This document shows positions 17,224-26,681 of a stretch of DNA of 64,000 nucleotides, in pieces. The notes below the pieces were generated by a model, which ran no database searches, had not been told where the DNA came from, and saw nothing but the letters and a program-made list of their open reading frames with translations. Position numbers and translations under genes: made by a program. The stretch covers positions 310,001 to 374,000 of the forward strand of contig NZ_PKLZ01000001.1 in NCBI RefSeq assembly GCF_002868715.1, given 5' to 3'. The stretch is from Kineobactrum sediminis (GTDB taxonomy: Bacteria > Pseudomonadota > Gammaproteobacteria > Pseudomonadales > Halieaceae). How positions within the stretch are numbered: position 1 is the first letter of the stretch; each line of letters opens with the position of its first letter.

Positions 17224-17996
17224 CAGTAACGTAAATCCTCTGGTCTGAATAGCAGCCTGAAACGCCGAAAGTTCCGCTCAAACTCCCGGGGCGGCAGGTT
17301 CCTGAGCTCGGGAAAACTGCCCGCACGCTCTACGGCATTCACTGCCGAACGGTCAAAAGCGTCATCGCCGCTGCCCTTGAGCACCGTAACGCTAATCACC
17401 TCACCGGTGGGTATCAATTGTATGGCCAACAATACTTCCATGCCATTGCGGGCACTCGGCGGCCGGCTCCAGCGACCCTCCACGGTTTGCTGGATAAGGG
17501 AAGCATAGCTGGCCGCCATCTCTTTCGCCGTTGCCTCCGCTGCCGCAGCCTGCTCCTGGGCGGCTTTCTTTGCCGCCTCCTGGCGCGCCATCTCCGCCAG
17601 TTCCGCCTGACTGGGCCCGGGATCCGGCTTGGGCTCGGGTTTGGGTGCTGGCTTCGGCTCGGGTTTGGGCTTTGGCGCTGGTTTGGGCTCTGGCTTAGGC
17701 TCCGGTTTGGGTTTGGGCTTGGGCTCGGGTTTGGGTTTTGGTGCGGGCTTGGGCTCGGGTTTCGGTCTCGGTTTTTCCACCGGTTTAGGTTCGGGCTTGG
17801 CCTGAAACTGACTGATATCAACCAGTTTCGCATTGATCACTTTGGGAGCGGGCTTGGGGCGCACCACCATTTCCTCGGAACTGGTCCAGTTGGCGGCCAG
17901 CAGATAAATCACCAGCACATGCAGGAGCACGGTAACCAGTGCCGGTCGCACGACAATACGTGGCGCGCCGGTTTTAGCGTACACGGGTCTACTCAC
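17223..17996 (-). CDS. tolA: Tol-Pal system envelope-spanning protein TolA, with Pro-Lys-rich middle region
   Basis: 257 residues, shorter than E. coli TolA (421). A single membrane anchor spans about 17-35. The middle is a Pro-Lys-Glu repeat from about 67 to 126 ([16 protein letters not shown] style), as in TonB, followed by a short Ala-rich helix (131-165) in place of the long TolA helix. The C-terminal domain (about 165-257) ends [15 protein letters not shown] and fits the TolA C-terminal/TonB-like fold that binds TolB. It is energised by TolQR. It overlaps tolR by 4 bases. Assignment rests mainly on position between tolR and tolB. Confidence 0.92.
   Translation of the reverse strand: MSRPVYAKTGAPRIVVRPALVTVLLHVLVIYLLAANWTSSEEMVVRPKPAPKVINAKLVDISQFQAKPEPKPVEKPRPKPEPKPAPKPKPEPKPKPKPEPKPEPKPAPKPKPEPKPAPKPEPKPDPGPSQAELAEMARQEAAKKAAQEQAAAAEATAKEMAASYASLIQQTVEGRWSRPPSARNGMEVLLAIQLIPTGEVISVTVLKGSGDDAFDRSAVNAVERAGSFPELRNLPPREFERNFRRFRLLFRPEDLRY
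17619..17798 (-). repeat. Pro-Lys/Glu low-complexity coding repeat in tolA
   Basis: About 180 bases of degenerate tandem 6- and 12-base units encode alternating KP, EP and AP dipeptides (TolA residues about 67-126). Such tracts form extended rods spanning the periplasm and can vary in length by slippage. Confidence 0.85.
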
Positions 17997-18415
17997 TGCG
18001 GAGGCTCGGTCACCAGGCCAACGCTGGGCGCGCCGGCCTCTTGCAGGGCCGCCATCAGGGTCACCACCTCGCCATAGGCCACTGCGCGATCACCCCACAC
18101 CAGTACGGGCTTTTTGGGGCTGCGCCGCATGACCGCACCTACTCTTTGGGTAATGGTTGCGAGCGTCAGCGCCTGCTTTTCGTCTTCACCCAGGTTGAGG
18201 TACAGCTGACCTGTACTATCGATGGAAATGATCAGCGGCTCGCTATCCTGCTCGTCTACGGGCTCCGCATTGGCAGTGGGCAAATCGACCTTGACCCCCT
18301 GCATGAGCATCGGGGCGGTGACCATGAAAATGATCAGCAGCACCAGCATCACATCAATATAGGGCACGACATTGATTTCTGCCATGGCGCGGTGCTTGTT
18401 ACGGTTCCTGGACAC
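17993..18415 (-). CDS. tolR: Tol-Pal system protein TolR
   Basis: 140 residues of the ExbD/TolR family. One membrane helix contains the proton-path Asp in [19 protein letters not shown], followed by a periplasmic domain (about 45-140). With TolQ it forms the proton-driven motor that energises TolA. It follows tolQ with an 8-base gap and overlaps tolA by 4 bases. Confidence 0.96.
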   Translation of the reverse strand: MSRNRNKHRAMAEINVVPYIDVMLVLLIIFMVTAPMLMQGVKVDLPTANAEPVDEQDSEPLIISIDSTGQLYLNLGEDEKQALTLATITQRVGAVMRRSPKKPVLVWGDRAVAYGEVVTLMAALQEAGAPSVGLVTEPPQ

Positions 18416-18423
18416 GGTAACCG

Positions 18424-19134
18424 CTACCCCGCCTTCTTATCGCGGGCGCGAACGGCGTAAGCCTGTCGATAAAGGATGCTGGAGAACTCGTCGACGAAGG
18501 TATCGTAACGGCTCACAAACATGTCCATGCGACTGGCAAAACGGTTATAGGCAAGGACTGCCGGAATAGCGGCAAACAGGCCCATGGCGGTTGCTATCAG
18601 CGCCTCGGAGATACCGGGCGCCACAGTCGCCAGGGTCGCCTGGGTGGTAGTTGCCAGACCCCGGAACGAGTTCATGATACCCCACACCGTGCCAAACAAG
18701 CCGATATAGGGGCTGGTGGAACCCACAGAAGCCAGGAAGGACAGGTGCTTTTCCAGCCGCTCCTCCTCTCGTGAGAGTGCCACGCGCATGGCCCGGCGAG
18801 AGCCCTCAATCACTGCCTCGGAATCCATTTCCTGCTGCTTGGCCAGGCGCGAAAACTCCTTGAAGCCAGACCTGAAGATACTCTCCATACCCAGAATAGT
18901 CTGGCCATCGGCCGCGCGCTCGTTGCCCTCGCGGTACAGCTGCGACAGATCAATACCGGACCAGAAACGCTCTTCAAACTGGAACATTTCTTCCCGGCTG
19001 TTGCGGAAGTAGATGAACCGCTGAACGATCATGTACCAGGACAGCATGGACGCCAGCAGCAGCGTCAGCATTACCAGCTGCACTGTGAAGCCGGCCTGCA
19101 AGATCAGGTCAATAATGCTTAGTTGTGATTCCAA
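18424..19134 (-). CDS. tolQ: Tol-Pal system protein TolQ (TTG start)
   Basis: 236 residues if translation starts at a TTG at 19134, which is preceded by AGGAGA nine bases upstream and gives the expected N-terminus (x)[16 protein letters not shown] longer in-frame extension to 19236 would be ybgC sequence read out of frame. Three membrane helices are seen: about 10-35 (LVMLTLLLASMLSW), 130-160 (GTVWGIMNSF region) and 165-195 (ALIATAMGLFAAIPAVLAYN). TolQ is the ExbB/MotA-type stator subunit. It overlaps the ybgC 3' end by 16 bases. Confidence 0.94.
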   Translation of the reverse strand: MESQLSIIDLILQAGFTVQLVMLTLLLASMLSWYMIVQRFIYFRNSREEMFQFEERFWSGIDLSQLYREGNERAADGQTILGMESIFRSGFKEFSRLAKQQEMDSEAVIEGSRRAMRVALSREEERLEKHLSFLASVGSTSPYIGLFGTVWGIMNSFRGLATTTQATLATVAPGISEALIATAMGLFAAIPAVLAYNRFASRMDMFVSRYDTFVDEFSSILYRQAYAVRARDKKAG

Positions 19135-19568
19135 GTGTGGGGCTCTCCTGCGTTCCCGTTGCCCTGCGCAAGGCGCAGGGATTCCAGCATCTCTGTGGGC
19201 AAGCGTCGCGGCGTGATGCCGGCGCGGTCCACGCACGCCACGGTGACATCGGCGGCTGCCAACAGCAGCCCTTCACGATGCACTTCCTGGGCCATGATCA
19301 TGGTCGCACCGCGCAATTCGGTAACTTTTACGCCCACCTCCAGCATATCATCCAGCTGCGCGGGGCGGTGATAGCGAATCGCCACCTGCGTTACCACGAA
19401 CATCAGGTCCAGGTTGAAAATGTAATCCTTGCCAAAGCCCAGGCTGCGCATGAATTCAGTTCGCGCGCGTTCCATAAACTTGAGGTAGTTGACGTAATAA
19501 ACAATACCACCCGCGTCGGTGTCTTCGATATAGACACGCAGCATCGTGGAAAATTCCGCCGTTTTCAT
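19119..19568 (-). CDS. ybgC: Tol-Pal-associated acyl-CoA thioesterase YbgC
   Basis: A 149-residue hotdog thioesterase. The signature [23 protein letters not shown] carries the catalytic Asp near residue 15 (the longest run is split as EDTDAGG and [14 protein letters not shown]). YbgC proteins hydrolyse short-chain or phospholipid-linked acyl thioesters, sit at the inner membrane and are genetically tied to tol-pal. It overlaps ruvB by 4 bases upstream and tolQ downstream, so it bridges the ruv and tol gene groups into one transcription unit. Confidence 0.95.
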   Translation of the reverse strand: MKTAEFSTMLRVYIEDTDAGGIVYYVNYLKFMERARTEFMRSLGFGKDYIFNLDLMFVVTQVAIRYHRPAQLDDMLEVGVKVTELRGATMIMAQEVHREGLLLAAADVTVACVDRAGITPRRLPTEMLESLRLAQGNGNAGEPHTWNHN

Positions 19569-20617
19569 AGCTTATCGCTCGACCCGGTCTCCGCCGAGCT
19601 CGACCCGGCAGCCAAGCCAACGGGCAGGCCAAAATGCAGATAGGCATTGCGGGTGACCATGCGCCCGCGGGGCGTGCGCACCATGAAGCCCTGCTGGATC
19701 AGGTACGGCTCCAGTACGTCCTCGATGGTGCCGCGCTCTTCTGAAATGGCCGCGGCAAGGCTGTCGACCCCAACCGGGCCACCGTCAAACTTTTCGATCA
19801 TCGCCAATAGCAGGCGCCGATCCTGGTGGTCAAAGCCCAGCCGGTCAACGCTCAGCATATCCAGTGCCCGGTCTGCCACGTCGGCGCTGATGTGGCCATC
19901 TGCTTTCACCTCGGCGTAGTCCCGCACCCGCCGTAACAGGCGATTGGCGATACGAGGGGTACCGCGGGCGCGGCGGGCAATCTCGGTGGCACCATGGCTG
20001 TCGATGCGGATGCCGAGAATGGCGGCGGACCGCGACACGATCGACGCCAGGTCAGCCACCTGGTAGAACTCCAGCCGCTGCACGATACCGAAACGGTCGC
20101 GCAGGGGCGAGGTCAGCAAACCCGCGCGGGTGGTGGCGCCCACCAGGGTAAAAGGAGGCAGGTCCAGCTTGATTGAGCGCGCGGCGGGACCCTCGCCAAT
20201 CATGATATCCAGCTGGTAATCCTCCATCGCCGGATACAGGATTTCCTCAACGACCGGGCTCAGTCGGTGGATTTCATCAATAAACAGTACATCGCCGGGT
20301 TCGAGATTGGTCATCAGTGCGGCGATATCACCGGCTTTTTCCAGCACCGGCCCGGACGTCGTTTTTAGCGAAACGCCCATTTCATTGGCGATAATGCTGG
20401 CGAGGGTGGTTTTACCCAGTCCGGGAGGGCCGAAGATGAGGGTATGATCCAGCGGTTCCCGGCGCCCGCGGGCCGCCTGCAGGAAAATGGCCATCTGGTC
20501 ACATACGGCAGGCTGGCCGACATATTCCTCCAGGGTTCTGGGACGGATGGCGCGATCCAGGACTTCCTCGCGATCGCCACTGGCCTGGGGAGCGATAAGG
20601 CGGTCTGTTTCAATCAT
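19565..20617 (-). CDS. ruvB: Holliday junction branch-migration ATPase RuvB
   Basis: 350 residues. The AAA+ core has Walker [10 protein letters not shown] (63-71), Walker B LFIDEIHR (DEIH at 114-117) and sensor GATTRAGLL; the C-terminal winged helix ends in RTPRGRMVT. RuvB hexamers, loaded by RuvA, pump DNA to move Holliday junctions. The start codon overlaps the ruvA stop (TGATG style). It probably belongs to the LexA-controlled ruvCAB transcript. Confidence 0.98.
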   Translation of the reverse strand: MIETDRLIAPQASGDREEVLDRAIRPRTLEEYVGQPAVCDQMAIFLQAARGRREPLDHTLIFGPPGLGKTTLASIIANEMGVSLKTTSGPVLEKAGDIAALMTNLEPGDVLFIDEIHRLSPVVEEILYPAMEDYQLDIMIGEGPAARSIKLDLPPFTLVGATTRAGLLTSPLRDRFGIVQRLEFYQVADLASIVSRSAAILGIRIDSHGATEIARRARGTPRIANRLLRRVRDYAEVKADGHISADVADRALDMLSVDRLGFDHQDRRLLLAMIEKFDGGPVGVDSLAAAISEERGTIEDVLEPYLIQQGFMVRTPRGRMVTRNAYLHFGLPVGLAAGSSSAETGSSDKL

Positions 20618-21234
20618 CAGCGACTTACCACCGCTTTCAGGGCCCGGCGAATCAACTCCTCGCTGCTGTCGATGCCGTCGTCATTTACCGCCGCCACCAT
20701 GCGGCTTGCCTCCGCCGGCTTGTAGCCCAGTGTAACCAGCGCGTCCTCGGCATCGGCGACATGGTCAGTCGGCCTGCTGAAACCGGCCCCCGCCATCGCC
20801 GGGGCGGTGCCGTCGGCCAACTGTCCCAGCCAGCTCTTCAGCTTATCCCGCATTTCCACCAGCAGCCGCTCCGCGGTTTTCTTGCCGACACCCGGCAAAG
20901 CCACCAGCGAAGAAAGATCATCGTGCTGCACGCAGCGGGCAAACTGGGTAGCATCCATACCGGAAAGAATGGTGAGCGCCAGCTTGGGGCCAACGCCTGT
21001 GACCTTGATCAGCTGGCGGAACAGGGCCCGGTCGCGCTCGTCAATGAAGCCATACAACAACTGGGCGTCTTCGCGAACGACAAAGTGGGTAAGCAAAGTG
21101 ACATCGGCACCCAGCCCGGGCAGCTGGAACAGTGTACTCATGGGCACCTGGACCTCATAGCCCACGCCAGCTACGTCCACCAGGATGTCCGGGGGCTGCT
21201 TGTACACCAGGGTGCCGCGAATCCTGCCAATCAT
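20617..21234 (-). CDS. ruvA: Holliday junction recognition protein RuvA
   Basis: 205 residues. The N-terminal OB fold starts [20 protein letters not shown]; tandem helix-hairpin-helix motifs contain [14 protein letters not shown] and [15 protein letters not shown]. The C-terminal domain III that contacts RuvB contains [14 protein letters not shown]. RuvA tetramers hold the four-way junction open for RuvB and RuvC. It is 49 bases after ruvC and coupled to ruvB. Confidence 0.98.
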   Translation of the reverse strand: MIGRIRGTLVYKQPPDILVDVAGVGYEVQVPMSTLFQLPGLGADVTLLTHFVVREDAQLLYGFIDERDRALFRQLIKVTGVGPKLALTILSGMDATQFARCVQHDDLSSLVALPGVGKKTAERLLVEMRDKLKSWLGQLADGTAPAMAGAGFSRPTDHVADAEDALVTLGYKPAEASRMVAAVNDDGIDSSEELIRRALKAVVSR

Positions 21235-21283
21235 TGCTGTTCATTCACTCCTGATAGCCCTGTTCAATGCGCCCACTGCCGGG

Positions 21284-21802
21284 TTAACGCATCCGTCGCC
21301 GTCGCACCGAGGTCGCGCCGGCCATGTTAATCATACTTTGCCGGGTGTGGGCATGGCACAGGGCTGCCGCCAGCGCGTCCGCGGCATCCTCCTGTGGCTC
21401 TGCCGGCAGCTTCAGCAGCACCTTGACCATGTGCTGGACCTGGCTCTTGTCGGCGGCACCCGTACCCACCACAGATTGCTTGATCTGCCGCGCCGAATAC
21501 TCGGCAACCGCCATGTCCCGGGCCACACAAGCGACGATAGCGGCGCCCCGGGCCTGGCCGAGCTTGAGTGCGGAGCCTGCGCTCTTGGCCATGAACACCT
21601 GCTCTATCGCCAGTTCACCCGGCCCGTGCAGCTCCACCAGCTCCAGCACACTCAGGTAGATAACGCGCAGCCGCTCCGGCAAGTCCGTGGCCGGCAGACG
21701 AATAACGCCGCTGGTAATGTACTCACTGCGACCGGCGGTGTAATTGATGATGCCGAACCCCGTTTTGCGAGAACCGGGGTCTATCCCGAGGATGACCGCC
21801 AT
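21284..21802 (-). CDS. ruvC: Holliday junction resolvase RuvC
   Basis: 172 residues of RNase H-fold endonuclease. The four catalytic acids are visible as Asp7 in [13 protein letters not shown], Glu in [20 protein letters not shown], and the Asp pair in [14 protein letters not shown]. RuvC cuts Holliday junctions symmetrically within the RuvAB complex. A consensus LexA box lies 33 bases upstream. YebC, which usually separates aspS and ruvC in related bacteria, is absent here. Confidence 0.98.
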   Translation of the reverse strand: MAVILGIDPGSRKTGFGIINYTAGRSEYITSGVIRLPATDLPERLRVIYLSVLELVELHGPGELAIEQVFMAKSAGSALKLGQARGAAIVACVARDMAVAEYSARQIKQSVVGTGAADKSQVQHMVKVLLKLPAEPQEDAADALAAALCHAHTRQSMINMAGATSVRRRRMR

Positions 21803-21834
21803 AGTGTATCCGCCCGCTACCCAGAATTCATGAT

Positions 21835-21850
21835 CTGTATAAATCTACAG
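21835..21850 (-). promoter_or_regulatory. LexA (SOS) box upstream of ruvC
   Basis: The minus strand reads CTGTAGATTTATACAG, which is CTGT-N8-ACAG with an AT-rich centre, preceded by TA and followed by AT, the form of gammaproteobacterial LexA operators. It overlaps a TATACA hexamer that could be the -10 box of ruvC. LexA bound here would block ruvCAB transcription until DNA damage. Confidence 0.75.
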
Positions 21851-21903
21851 TATTATTGCCGCCACTCCAACCATTGCCGCACTGCTCTGGCGGACGCGGC
21901 AGG

Positions 21904-23685
21904 CTATGGACTGTCGGGCGTTTCGCGGGTCTGGCGCAGCCGGATACTCAGGTCGCGCAACTGCTGCTCGTTGACTTCGCCGGGGGCATCAGTCAGCACG
22001 CAGTGCGCGGTCTGGGTTTTCGGAAACGCAATCACATCGCGGATGGACTGGGCGCCGGTCATCAGCATTACCAGGCGATCAAGGCCGAAGGCAAGACCCC
22101 CGTGGGGTGGCGCGCCATATTGCAGGGCCTGCAACAGGAAACCAAATTTCTCTTCGGCTTCAACCTGTTCGATTCCCAGGATACGGAATACCGCTTCCTG
22201 CATGTCACGCTGGTGAATACGAAGGCTGCCACCACCCAGCTCGGTGCCGTTAAGCACCATGTCATAGGCTCGCGACAATGCGGCAGCGGGATTGGCCACC
22301 AACTCCTCAGGCGAGCAGGCAGGTGCGGTGAAAGGATGGTGCAGAGGTGTCAAACCGCCTTTACCGTCGTCTTCGAACATGGGGAAATCCACCACCCACA
22401 ACGGCGCCCAGTCATCGCTGACCAGCCCCTGGTCGTGCCCCACCTTGATCCGCAGTGCGCCCAGCGCCTCATTAACAACGGCGCGGCGATCAGCGCCAAA
22501 GAAAATGATATCGCCGTCACTGGCACCCAGGCGCTGCATCATTTCAGCGACAACGGCCTCGGGCATGAATTTGAGAATAGGTGACTGCAGACCTCCAACG
22601 CCCGCTGCCAGGTCATTAACCTTGATCCAGGCCAGGCCGCGGGCACCATAGATGGAGACAAAACGGGTGTAATCGTCTATTTCCTTGCGGCTGATACCCG
22701 CGCCGCCAGGAACCCTGAGCGCGGCAACACGGCCCTGGGGGTCATCGGCAGGGCCGCGGAATACCTTGAAATCCACCTGTTGCATGAGGTCGTCGACACT
22801 AACCAGTTCCAGCGGGATACGCAGGTCCGGCTTGTCCGATCCAAACCGCTCCATCGCCTCCGACCAGGCCATGCTCGGGAAAGCGCCGAGTTCAACCTGC
22901 AGTACGGTGCTGAACAGTTCCCGCACCATGCGCTCGCAGAGTGCCATAATATCCGCCTCTTCCAGGAACGATGCCTCGATATCGATCTGGGTGAATTCCG
23001 GCTGCCGATCCGCCCGCAGGTCTTCATCGCGAAAACACTTGGCGATCTGGTAATAGCGGTCAAAGCCCGACACCATCAGCAGCTGCTTGAACAACTGGGG
23101 GGACTGGGGCAGGGCAAAGAAGTGCCCCGGATGAGTGCGGCTCGGCACCAGGTAGTCGCGGGCACCCTCGGGGGTAGCGCGGGTAAGAATCGGGGTTTCG
23201 ATATCGAGAAACCCTTCCGCGTCGAGAAAATTACGCACCGCCGTGGTCACCCGCGCACGCAGAATCAACCGGTTCTGCATCTCGGGCCGGCGCAGATCCA
23301 TGTAGCGGTACTGCAGGCGCACGTCTTCACCCACATTGGTATATTCATCCAGCTGGAAAGGCGGTGTGGCCGCACTATTGAGAACTTCCAGCTCCTTGCC
23401 CAACACTTCTATCTGCCCGGTTGCCATGGCCGGGTTAACGGTAGCTTCCGTGCGGGCGCGCACCCGCCCTGTCACCCGCAGCACATACTCGCTGCGAACG
23501 CTGTCGGCGCGCCTGAAGTGCTCCTCGGTGTCAGGGTCAAAAACCACCTGGACGATACCCGCACGGTCGCGCAGATCGAGAAATATGACGCCGCCATGAT
23601 CGCGGCGACGATCAACCCAGCCGCAAAGGGTGACCGTCTCGTCGATATTGGCTGTGCCCAGGGCGCCACAATAGTCGCTGCGCAT
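21904..23685 (-). CDS. aspS: aspartyl-tRNA synthetase
   Basis: 593 residues, the usual bacterial length with the GAD insertion. It has an N-terminal OB anticodon-binding domain, class II motif 2 around [16 protein letters not shown], and motif 3 [13 protein letters not shown]. It charges tRNA-Asp with aspartate. In the anticodon domain the residue after RRRD is His30 and the position near residue 81 is Ala. The Pseudomonas-type non-discriminating enzyme carries His and Gly there, while E. coli has Leu and Lys, so this enzyme may also charge tRNA-Asn. It is followed by ruvC after 101 bases that hold the LexA box. Confidence 0.97.
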   Translation of the reverse strand: MRSDYCGALGTANIDETVTLCGWVDRRRDHGGVIFLDLRDRAGIVQVVFDPDTEEHFRRADSVRSEYVLRVTGRVRARTEATVNPAMATGQIEVLGKELEVLNSAATPPFQLDEYTNVGEDVRLQYRYMDLRRPEMQNRLILRARVTTAVRNFLDAEGFLDIETPILTRATPEGARDYLVPSRTHPGHFFALPQSPQLFKQLLMVSGFDRYYQIAKCFRDEDLRADRQPEFTQIDIEASFLEEADIMALCERMVRELFSTVLQVELGAFPSMAWSEAMERFGSDKPDLRIPLELVSVDDLMQQVDFKVFRGPADDPQGRVAALRVPGGAGISRKEIDDYTRFVSIYGARGLAWIKVNDLAAGVGGLQSPILKFMPEAVVAEMMQRLGASDGDIIFFGADRRAVVNEALGALRIKVGHDQGLVSDDWAPLWVVDFPMFEDDGKGGLTPLHHPFTAPACSPEELVANPAAALSRAYDMVLNGTELGGGSLRIHQRDMQEAVFRILGIEQVEAEEKFGFLLQALQYGAPPHGGLAFGLDRLVMLMTGAQSIRDVIAFPKTQTAHCVLTDAPGEVNEQQLRDLSIRLRQTRETPDSP

Positions 23686-23732
23686 AATTCAGGTTCCGTC
23701 CTATCTCAGTAAGGCCCCGCAGGACCGGAGTA

Positions 23733-24050
23733 TCAGCTGGCGCTTTTTGACTCGCCGCCCTTGGAGGTGCTGCCGCCGCCGGTGGCAGCCGGGGTTGCCG
23801 CGGGGGTAGTTGTCGCGGCCGGTGCCGGGCTCTTGTCATCGCCCCCTGCCACCAGGTTTTTCTTGCCGCTGGTTTTAAAGTCAGTCTCATACCAGCCGCC
23901 ACCCTTCAGCCGAAAGCCGGCGGCGGAGACCTTCTTTTTCAATGCGGACGCTCCGCAGGCAGGGCAATCCACCAGCAGTGCGTCACTGACTTTTTGCAGG
24001 GCCTCGTGAAGATGGCCACAGGCTTGACACTGGTACTCGTATATCGGCAT
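23733..24050 (-). CDS. FmdB-type zinc ribbon protein
   Basis: 105 residues. The N-terminal zinc ribbon carries two CxxC pairs, YQCQACGHLHE and VDCPACGASAL. It continues into the conserved AAGFRLKGGGWYETDFK, then an Ala/Ser/Thr-rich disordered tail from about residue 70. The FmdB/putative regulatory family is widespread, often next to aspS, and of uncertain function. It precedes aspS with a 47-base gap and is probably in the same operon. Confidence 0.93.
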   Translation of the reverse strand: MPIYEYQCQACGHLHEALQKVSDALLVDCPACGASALKKKVSAAGFRLKGGGWYETDFKTSGKKNLVAGGDDKSPAPAATTTPAATPAATGGGSTSKGGESKSAS

Positions 24051-24247
24051 GGAGTGTACTCGTCAGTAGTAAACACAGGGACAGGAATTCGGGGGCGGAT
24101 TTTACCCTAAGGCAGGGCGCACGCCAACACTGAAGCAAGACGTATTTAAGGCGGTGGAGGCACCCCGTCGCACCAAAAGGCAAAGGGGGCGTCCTATCGA
24201 GATGCCCGACTCCTGTCACAAAGACGAAGGGAGCCGGTCGTGGTGGC

Positions 24248-24664
24248 TTATTCCAACGCGAAATCTTTCATTTTCTTCAGCGGACGAACCTTGACCCGGA
24301 CGCTGGCGGGCTTGGCGGCAAATACGGTGGCATCGCCGGTAAAGGGATTGATACCCTTGCGCGCTTTCTTGGCGGGCTGCTTGACGGTAACGACTTTCAT
24401 CAGGCCGGGCAGCGTGAACTCGCCGATGCCACGCTTCTTGAGGCTGCGAGCCATCAGGGATTCCAGCTCATTCATCACATCGCCAACCTGCTTTTTGCTG
24501 AGCTCGGTGTTTTCGGCAATAGTGGATATGATCTGGGTTTTGGTCATCTTTTCTTTAATGGCGGGGGGCGCCTTTTTGGCCGGTGCCGCCTTGGAGGCTG
24601 CCGCCGCTTTTACCGGCGCTTTCTTGGCCGGCGCTTTTTTTGCTGCTGCTTTTTTTGTAGCCAT
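24248..24664 (-). CDS. HU-family DNA-binding protein with histone H1-like Lys/Ala/Pro N-terminal tail
   Basis: 138 residues in two parts. Residues 1-40 are an AAKKAPAKKAP-type basic tail like the tails of histone H1. Residues about 40-138 are an HU/IHF domain: MTKTQIISTIAENTELS, the VGDVMNELESLMARSL helix, FTLPGLMKV, the DNA-binding arm region around KARKGINPFTG, and the end VKVRPLKKMKDFAL. It should bend and compact DNA, with the tail adding nonspecific contacts. A good promoter lies upstream. It is not the canonical 90-residue HU. The 197 bases between it and the FmdB gene show nothing supportable. Confidence 0.92.
   Translation of the reverse strand: MATKKAAAKKAPAKKAPVKAAAASKAAPAKKAPPAIKEKMTKTQIISTIAENTELSKKQVGDVMNELESLMARSLKKRGIGEFTLPGLMKVVTVKQPAKKARKGINPFTGDATVFAAKPASVRVKVRPLKKMKDFALE
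24545..24664 (-). repeat. Lys/Ala/Pro-rich low-complexity coding tract
   Basis: About 120 bases encode repeated AKKAP-like units at the N-terminus of the HU-family protein, with internal similarity at 12-15 base spacing. Length polymorphism between strains is likely. Confidence 0.75.
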
Positions 24665-24748
24665 AGTGTTCCCAACCTTCCTTCAATTTAAATGAAACCC
24701 ACATTCAAGCCGGACTGGCCATCCTCGCTGCCACCAGGCTTACGCTCG

Positions 24749-24776
24749 ATATTAAACATCAGACACTACAGTACAA
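24749..24776 (-). promoter_or_regulatory. promoter of the HU-like gene
   Basis: Minus-strand TTGTAC (24771-24776) and TAATAT (24749-24754) are 16 bases apart, about 85 bases before the ATG. The 299-base gap to proS otherwise shows only AT-rich stretches and a weak AATGG/CCATT hairpin near 24817. Confidence 0.5.
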
Positions 24777-24963
24777 GCCTTTTAGCGTTTCCATACTCAA
24801 AAAAGCCTTATTTCAATGGTTTTTAGCCATTTTTGTGCCTGAAAAGCACATCGTCTGCCCGCCGATATCACTGCGCCATGCAATCACCGGCCGCCGCCCC
24901 TGTACCGCAACCACGTTCGGACGTAAACTGAGCACCCCTCCCGCAGCCCGCATGGACCCCGAA

Positions 24964-26676
24964 ATGCGCACCAGCCAATACCTGATAAGCACACAAAAAG
25001 AGACCCCCGCCGATGCCGAGGTGATCAGCCACCAGCTGATGCTGCGAGCCGGACTGATACGGAAACTGGCGGCGGGACTTTACACCTGGCTGCCACTCGG
25101 GCTACGGGTGTTGCGCAAGGTCGAGCAGGTGGTGCGCGAGGAAATGGATGCCAGTGGCGCTCTCGAGGTCAGCATGCCGGTAGTGCAGCCCGCCGAACTG
25201 TGGCAGGAATCGGGACGCTGGACAGAGTACGGTCCGGAGTTGTTGCGGATCAAGGATCGTCACCAGCGGGATTTCTGCCTGGGCCCCACCCACGAGGAAG
25301 TGGTTACCGACCTGGTCCGCAATGAAGTCAAAAGTTACAAACAGCTGCCACTGAATCTCTACCAGATCCAGACCAAGGTGCGCGATGAAATCAGGCCGCG
25401 TTTCGGCATCATGCGTGGCCGGGAATTCCTGATGAAAGATGCCTACTCCTTCCACATCGACCAGGCCTCCCTGGAAGAGACCTACCAGGTCATGCACCGC
25501 ACCTACAGTCGTATCTTCACCCGACTGGGACTGGACTTCCGCCCCGTTATTGCCGATACCGGCAGCATCGGCGGCAGCGCCTCCCATGAATTCCACGTGC
25601 TGGCAAATTCCGGCGAAGACGATATTGCCTTCAGCGACAGCAGCGCTTATGCCGCCAACGTTGAAATGGCCGAGGCGTTGCCGGCTGCCGGCGAACGCCC
25701 CGCTCCCGGCACCAATATGGCGGAAGTGGTTACTCCCGGCATCCGCACCATTGACGAACTGGCCGCGCAACTGGGTGCCGATCCCGCAACCACCGTAAAG
25801 ACCCTCATGGTAGCGGGGGAAGAGCCCGGTGAGCTGGCCGCACTGGTGCTGCGCGGCGACCATCAGCTCAACACCCTGAAGGCGGAAAAACTGGCTGGCG
25901 TGGGCAATCCACTCACCATGGCCACCGAGGAAGAAGTGCGCGCGCTGTGTGGCGCGGGGTTTGGCGCACTGGGACCGGTGGGCTTGCCCACACCGATTAT
26001 TGTCGATCGCAGTGCCGCTCAACTGGCGGATTTTGTCTGTGGCGCCAACCGGGATGGCATTCACCTGACGGGTGTGAACTGGGACCGGGATTGTCCATTG
26101 CCGCGAGTTGAGGATTTGCGCAATGTGTGCGAAGGCGACCCGAGCCCCGACGGCATCGGTACGCTACAAATCAAGCGCGGCATTGAGGTCGGGCACATTT
26201 TCCAGCTGGGTCGCAAGTACAGCGAGGCGATGAACGCCAACGTCCTCGACGAAAATGGCCGCAGCGCCACCCTGGCCATGGGTTGCTATGGGATTGGCGT
26301 AAGCCGGATTGTGGCGGCAGCCATTGAGCAGAATCACGATGATCGCGGCATTATCTGGCCCGCGGTCATGGCACCCTTCCAGTTGGCCATTGTGCCATTG
26401 AACATGCAGAAATCGGAGATCGTCGCCGAGTGCGCCCTCGCTCTCTACCAGCAATTGCGCGAGGCTGGCGTCGATGTGTTGCTGGATGATCGCAATGAGC
26501 GACCCGGAGTGAAGTTCGCAGACATGGAGCTGACAGGCATCCCCCACCGACTGGTCATTGGTGATCGTGCTTTGGCCGAGGGCAACCTGGAATACAAGGG
26601 GCGCAGGGACAGTGACTCAACCATGATCCCCCGGGACACTGCCCTGGCTGCGATACTCGAGCGCCTGCAGCAGTAA
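24964..26676 (+). CDS. proS: prolyl-tRNA synthetase (bacterial type with editing domain)
   Basis: 570 residues from the ATG at 24964 ([10 protein letters not shown]), matching the usual 572-residue length; an ATG at 24952 is an alternative, and further upstream extension to 24835 looks non-coding. Class II motifs are visible: motif 1 near [17 protein letters not shown], motif 2 [20 protein letters not shown], motif 3 [13 protein letters not shown]. The insertion domain that hydrolyses Ala-tRNA-Pro occupies about 225-400, including [11 protein letters not shown]-terminal anticodon-binding domain contains [16 protein letters not shown]. It is followed after 5 bases by a lytic transglycosylase gene. 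Confidence 0.97.
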   Translation: MRTSQYLISTQKETPADAEVISHQLMLRAGLIRKLAAGLYTWLPLGLRVLRKVEQVVREEMDASGALEVSMPVVQPAELWQESGRWTEYGPELLRIKDRHQRDFCLGPTHEEVVTDLVRNEVKSYKQLPLNLYQIQTKVRDEIRPRFGIMRGREFLMKDAYSFHIDQASLEETYQVMHRTYSRIFTRLGLDFRPVIADTGSIGGSASHEFHVLANSGEDDIAFSDSSAYAANVEMAEALPAAGERPAPGTNMAEVVTPGIRTIDELAAQLGADPATTVKTLMVAGEEPGELAALVLRGDHQLNTLKAEKLAGVGNPLTMATEEEVRALCGAGFGALGPVGLPTPIIVDRSAAQLADFVCGANRDGIHLTGVNWDRDCPLPRVEDLRNVCEGDPSPDGIGTLQIKRGIEVGHIFQLGRKYSEAMNANVLDENGRSATLAMGCYGIGVSRIVAAAIEQNHDDRGIIWPAVMAPFQLAIVPLNMQKSEIVAECALALYQQLREAGVDVLLDDRNERPGVKFADMELTGIPHRLVIGDRALAEGNLEYKGRRDSDSTMIPRDTALAAILERLQQ

Positions 26677-26681
26677 CCCGG

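Noticed and set aside
19135-19236. N-terminal extension of TolQ
   Set aside because: The extra residues are ybgC read in another frame, are not hydrophobic, and the TTG at 19134 has a good ribosome site.
21185-22216. 343-residue plus-strand open frame across ruvA, ruvC and aspS
   Set aside because: It spans three genes on the opposite strand and has no family signature.
24835-24963. N-terminal extension of ProS
   Set aside because: ProRS proteins start at the RTSQYL segment; the extra 43 codons have no family match.
25102-26064. 320-residue open frame on the minus strand opposite proS
   Set aside because: It mirrors the codon structure of proS, has no recognisable motif or ribosome site, and proS is intact on the other strand.
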